From contig CAYULH010000008.1 of NCBI GenBank assembly GCA_964445645.1, forward strand, positions 1 to 64,000: a stretch of 64,000 nucleotides of DNA, given 5' to 3'. A program made the position numbers and the translations under genes. Under the pieces are notes generated by a model, which made no database searches, was not told where the DNA came from, and worked only from the letters and a program-made list of their open reading frames with translations. How positions within the stretch are numbered: position 1 is the stretch's first letter; every line of letters begins with the position of its first letter. Positions 61,036-64,000 of this stretch are shown piece by piece. The stretch is from Aureispira sp964445645. GTDB taxonomy: Bacteria > Bacteroidota > Bacteroidia > Chitinophagales > Saprospiraceae.

Positions 61036-64000
61036 ATGAGGTTAAAGAGTTTAGACATCAAGGGCTTTAAGAGTTTTGCCGACCGAACGGTTATTAATTT
61101 TAGTGAGGATGTAATTGGGGTGGTTGGCTCCAACGGCTGCGGCAAATCCAATATTGTTGATGCTATTCGTTGGGTATTGGGCGAGCAAAAGACCAAACAA
61201 CTGCGCTCCGAGAGCATGACCAGCGTTATTTTTAATGGCACCAAGGGGCGCAAAGCCTCTGGACTGGCCGAAGTTTCTTTGAGCTTTGTCAATGATAAGG
61301 GCGTGCTGCCTGTAGAATACCAAGAAGTCACCATCAAACGCCAATTGTACAAAGATGGCTCCAGTGTGTATGAATTAAATGGTGTAAAATGCCGCCTCAA
61401 GGATATTTCCAATTTGTTGGCCGATACGGGCATGGGTTCCGATTCGTATGCCATTATTGCCTTGGGCATGGTCGATGATTTGTTGCAAGACAAAGACAAC
61501 TCTCGCCTCAAACTCTTTGAACAAGCGGCTGGTATTTCCAAATATAAAAATCGCAAAAAAGAAACCTTTAGCAAATTGCGGGCCACCGAGGCCGACTTGG
61601 ATCGGGTAGAGGATTTGTTGTTTGAAATAGAAAAAAACTTGCGGAGCTTGGAGCGTCAGGCCAAACGTGCCAAAAAGTTCTTGACCCTCAAGGAGGATTA
61701 TCGACGCTTGAGTTTGGAGTTGAGTTATTTTAGAATTGCTCATTATAAACAAAGCTACAAGCAGCTGGATGACCAAATCAAGCAAGAGCAAGAGAAAAAA
61801 ACAGCCTTGGACCAAACTGTAGAGCAACTAGAAAAACAAGTGGGGCAGGATCAGGCCAACAGCCTAGAAAAAGAACAAGCCTTGCAAAGCCAACAAAAAG
61901 CCTTGGGCAAACTGACGGGCAGAATCAAAGGCAAGGAAAATGATGCCAAAATTCTCACTCAGAAGATTCAGTTTTTGAGTCAGAACAAAGAAAAAATAGA
62001 CGAACGTCTAGCAGAGAATAAGCGGCGATTTGAGGCCATAGAGCAGCAAATTGATACCCAGAGCGAACGCCTAGATACACAACATGCCTTGGGCGGTACG
62101 CTAAACAGCGAATTGCAAGAAGCCAAAAATAAGCTGGAACGCATCCGTGAACAGCACCGTTCGGTCAAGCAGGCCCTAGAGGTGTATGTAGAGGAGCAGC
62201 AACAGTTGAGCAAGGCTTCGTTTGAGCAAGAAAAGCAATTGGCCGTGTTGCAAAACCAAGAAAACGCTGCTTACAAGGCTGCCGAACGCTTGCAGCAAAG
62301 CCTAGCACAACGCCAGCAGGAAATGAAGCAGGTGTTGGAACAAGCCGAGCAGTTGGCTCAATTGCAACAAGAACAAGAGGCAACTGTACAACAGCTCAAA
62401 AAGGACGAAGCCGAACGCCAAGAACAATTGACCAAAGTAGAGCAGGAGCTAGAGCAGGCCAAGGAGGAATTGGCCCAACAAAACAGAAGCTTAGATGCCA
62501 AGCAGAATGAGTACAAATTGTTGCAGAGCTTGGTGGAAAATATGGAAGGTTTTTCGGCTTCTGTTAAGTTTCTGAGCAAGCAACAGCATTGGGCGGATAA
62601 GATTGTGTTGTTATCGGATGTGTTTTATTGTGAACCCGAGTATAGAACAGCCGTAGAAAACTATTTGGAGCCTTATTTGAATTATTATGTGGTGGCCGAT
62701 TTTGCAGAGGCTTTGCGTGCGATAGATTTGCTAGAAGAACACCAGAAAGGAAAAGCTAACTTTTTCTTATTGAGCCAGTTGCAAGATGAAAATAGCTCAA
62801 CAACTACACCACCTGTAGGCAGCAAAGCCGCCTTGGAGGTCTTGCAATACGAACCTTTGTATCAGGGCTTGGCTACGCATTTGTTGGGGCAGGTTTTTAT
62901 TGGAAATGTGCCTGTAGATTTGGCTACCCTAAGTCCTGAACAGGTTTACCTCACCCAAGATGGCAAGTGGATTCAGCGTCAAAAAGTAGTGCGTGGCGGC
63001 TCAGTGGGCGCATTTGAAGGCAAAAAAATTGGCCGCAAAAAGAATGTCGCCTTGCTCAAAGAGCAATTGGAAGCTCTGCAATCCAGTACCAAAGTGGTAC
63101 AGGAGCAAGTCCAACAATTGCGGTTGCAGCAACAAAATTTGCGGCAAGCCAATCAACAAAAACAACTCCGAAAAGCCGAACAACAATTACAGCAAACGGA
63201 ACGTCAAGCCATTACACTGCAAGGCAAGGTAGATAATTTTGAGCAATACCAACAAGATAACCAAGCGCAAATTGCCAATTATAAAGAACAAGCCCAACGC
63301 CACAAAAATAAGCAAATAGAGGTGCAAAAAAAGGTGGATAAGTTGCAAGAAGAACTCCTAAAATTGCGGGATAATGTTTCGGAAAAGGATGAAGTAGCGC
63401 AAGAAATGGCTGCCGCTATGGCCGAGGCTTCTACGGATTATAACAAAAAACACATTGAGCAAGTCCGCCACCAAAATGCAATGACCACCATCGAAAAGGA
63501 ATTGGATTTTGCTTACCGCCAACACAAGGAAATCAAAACCGAACGGGAGCGCGATGAGGCTTTGCTCAACGAATCGGGCGATAGTTTGGGCCAGACCAAA
63601 GCCGAATTGGAGCAAGTGCAGGCCGATTTGGCAACGTGGAGGGATGAGCGTCAAGCGCAAAAACAAATCGTAAGCGAAGCAGAAAAAACGTATTTTGCTT
63701 GGAAAGGGGACAGTAGTGCCCGAGAAAAGGAGTGGCGTGAAAAACAGCGTTTGCAAACCCAAACCTTAGAGCTATTGCACCAGTTGGAACAAAAATTTAA
63801 TGAGGTAAAGCTGCAGCTTACGGCCATTGCCGAGCGGCTGAATGTGGAGTTTGAGGTGCGTATGAATGATCTAATTAATGAGAAACCCAATCCCGATTAT
63901 GACGAGGCGGTGTTGGCTTCTAATGTGGAGCAATTGAGAAAACGCATTCAAAATTATGGCGCAACCAACCCCATGGCTATTGAAGCCTATGAGGAAATTC
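61036..64000 (+). CDS. smc: Chromosome partition protein SMC (5' part, runs off window)
   Basis: 988 codons are present and open to the window edge. The product begins MRLKSLDIKGFKSFADRT, as SMC proteins do, with Walker A VVGSNGCGKSNIVDAIRWVL at about 30-49. Long coiled coils flank a hinge at about 500-640 (QQHWADKIVLLSDVFYCEPE and NYLEPYLNYYVVADF). The last residues, NPMAIEAYEEI, lead into the C-terminal head, whose signature and Walker B lie outside the window. It condenses and helps separate the chromosome, working with ScpA/ScpB. Start chosen at the first Met with the family N-terminus. Confidence 0.97.
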   Translation, partial: MRLKSLDIKGFKSFADRTVINFSEDVIGVVGSNGCGKSNIVDAIRWVLGEQKTKQLRSESMTSVIFNGTKGRKASGLAEVSLSFVNDKGVLPVEYQEVTIKRQLYKDGSSVYELNGVKCRLKDISNLLADTGMGSDSYAIIALGMVDDLLQDKDNSRLKLFEQAAGISKYKNRKKETFSKLRATEADLDRVEDLLFEIEKNLRSLERQAKRAKKFLTLKEDYRRLSLELSYFRIAHYKQSYKQLDDQIKQEQEKKTALDQTVEQLEKQVGQDQANSLEKEQALQSQQKALGKLTGRIKGKENDAKILTQKIQFLSQNKEKIDERLAENKRRFEAIEQQIDTQSERLDTQHALGGTLNSELQEAKNKLERIREQHRSVKQALEVYVEEQQQLSKASFEQEKQLAVLQNQENAAYKAAERLQQSLAQRQQEMKQVLEQAEQLAQLQQEQEATVQQLKKDEAERQEQLTKVEQELEQAKEELAQQNRSLDAKQNEYKLLQSLVENMEGFSASVKFLSKQQHWADKIVLLSDVFYCEPEYRTAVENYLEPYLNYYVVADFAEALRAIDLLEEHQKGKANFFLLSQLQDENSSTTTPPVGSKAALEVLQYEPLYQGLATHLLGQVFIGNVPVDLATLSPEQVYLTQDGKWIQRQKVVRGGSVGAFEGKKIGRKKNVALLKEQLEALQSSTKVVQEQVQQLRLQQQNLRQANQQKQLRKAEQQLQQTERQAITLQGKVDNFEQYQQDNQAQIANYKEQAQRHKNKQIEVQKKVDKLQEELLKLRDNVSEKDEVAQEMAAAMAEASTDYNKKHIEQVRHQNAMTTIEKELDFAYRQHKEIKTERERDEALLNESGDSLGQTKAELEQVQADLATWRDERQAQKQIVSEAEKTYFAWKGDSSAREKEWREKQRLQTQTLELLHQLEQKFNEVKLQLTAIAERLNVEFEVRMNDLINEKPNPDYDEAVLASNVEQLRKRIQNYGATNPMAIEAYEEI

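Noticed and set aside
60996..63890. Several long frames on the minus strand within smc
   Set aside because: They are shadows of the smc coding frame, which is open to the window edge and has all SMC motifs.

Overview
The window looks like the chromosome of a free-living Bacteroidota, most likely a Saprospiria-type marine bacterium (inference). The evidence is a secreted amidase with a type IX secretion (Por) sorting domain, many SpII lipoproteins, several TAnnTTTG-type (-7) promoter elements, an ArsS radical SAM enzyme, a DUF4159 protein, FISUMP and PD40/TolB-like domains, and A+T-rich intergenic DNA. There is no rRNA, no CRISPR array and no complete insertion sequence. Two tRNA-Arg genes (anticodons CCG and TCT) are present.

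Layout. 1-8.3 kb: housekeeping and membrane genes (lipoproteins, TerC, MscS channel, DUF2201/VWA protein, PLP decarboxylase, acyltransferase). 8.4-14.7 kb: a disordered accessory stretch, entirely on the minus strand, with an Rpn-type PD-(D/E)XK nuclease, a deleted duplicate of it, a frameshifted small gene, a truncated KilA-N gene, an HNH nuclease with a DnaJ-like zinc finger, a PLD-like nuclease and a nested palindrome resembling an integron attC site. A two-gene unit encoding a coiled-coil/OmpA-like protein and a lipoprotein lies inside it. 15-23.4 kb: ArsS, a membrane protein, a TlpA-like lipoprotein, an orphan LolD-like ATPase, tRNA-Arg, a sodium/solute symporter, an HtrA protease, a GNAT remnant and an exported superoxide dismutase. 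23.6-27.0 kb: a two-gene unit of a large unrecognised protein and a membrane-anchored caspase with a FISUMP domain, the best candidate here for an undescribed system. 27.1-32.3 kb: a T9SS-secreted, repeat-rich peptidoglycan amidase with a TolB-like partner. 32.7-41.7 kb: glyA, pssA, an S9 peptidase, an NAD kinase-like protein with an SPFH protein, an ADP-ribosylglycohydrolase, and a histidine kinase/response regulator pair. 42.5-48.4 kb: DinD, tRNA-Arg, GNAT, an RlmD-like methyltransferase, two STAS-like paralogs and a gutted transposase. 48.4-54.7 kb: FKBP isomerase, RluD, peptide deformylase, DUF4159, OmpA protein and aspartate kinase. 54.8-60.9 kb: two paralogous exported proteins separated by an accessory island holding a zinc-ribbon gene, a MITE-like element, an adenine methylase/restriction enzyme pair and a GmrSD-like enzyme. 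61.0 kb to the end: the 5' part of smc, running off the window.

The defence-like genes (caspase unit, restriction-modification plus GmrSD, HNH/PLD nucleases, Rpn, KilA-N) form separate clusters between conserved housekeeping genes. A palindromic element with 20-bp terminal inverted repeats occurs twice (about 3.94-4.19 kb and 55.99-56.24 kb), the second copy with a likely 5-bp target duplication, and marks one side of the restriction island.
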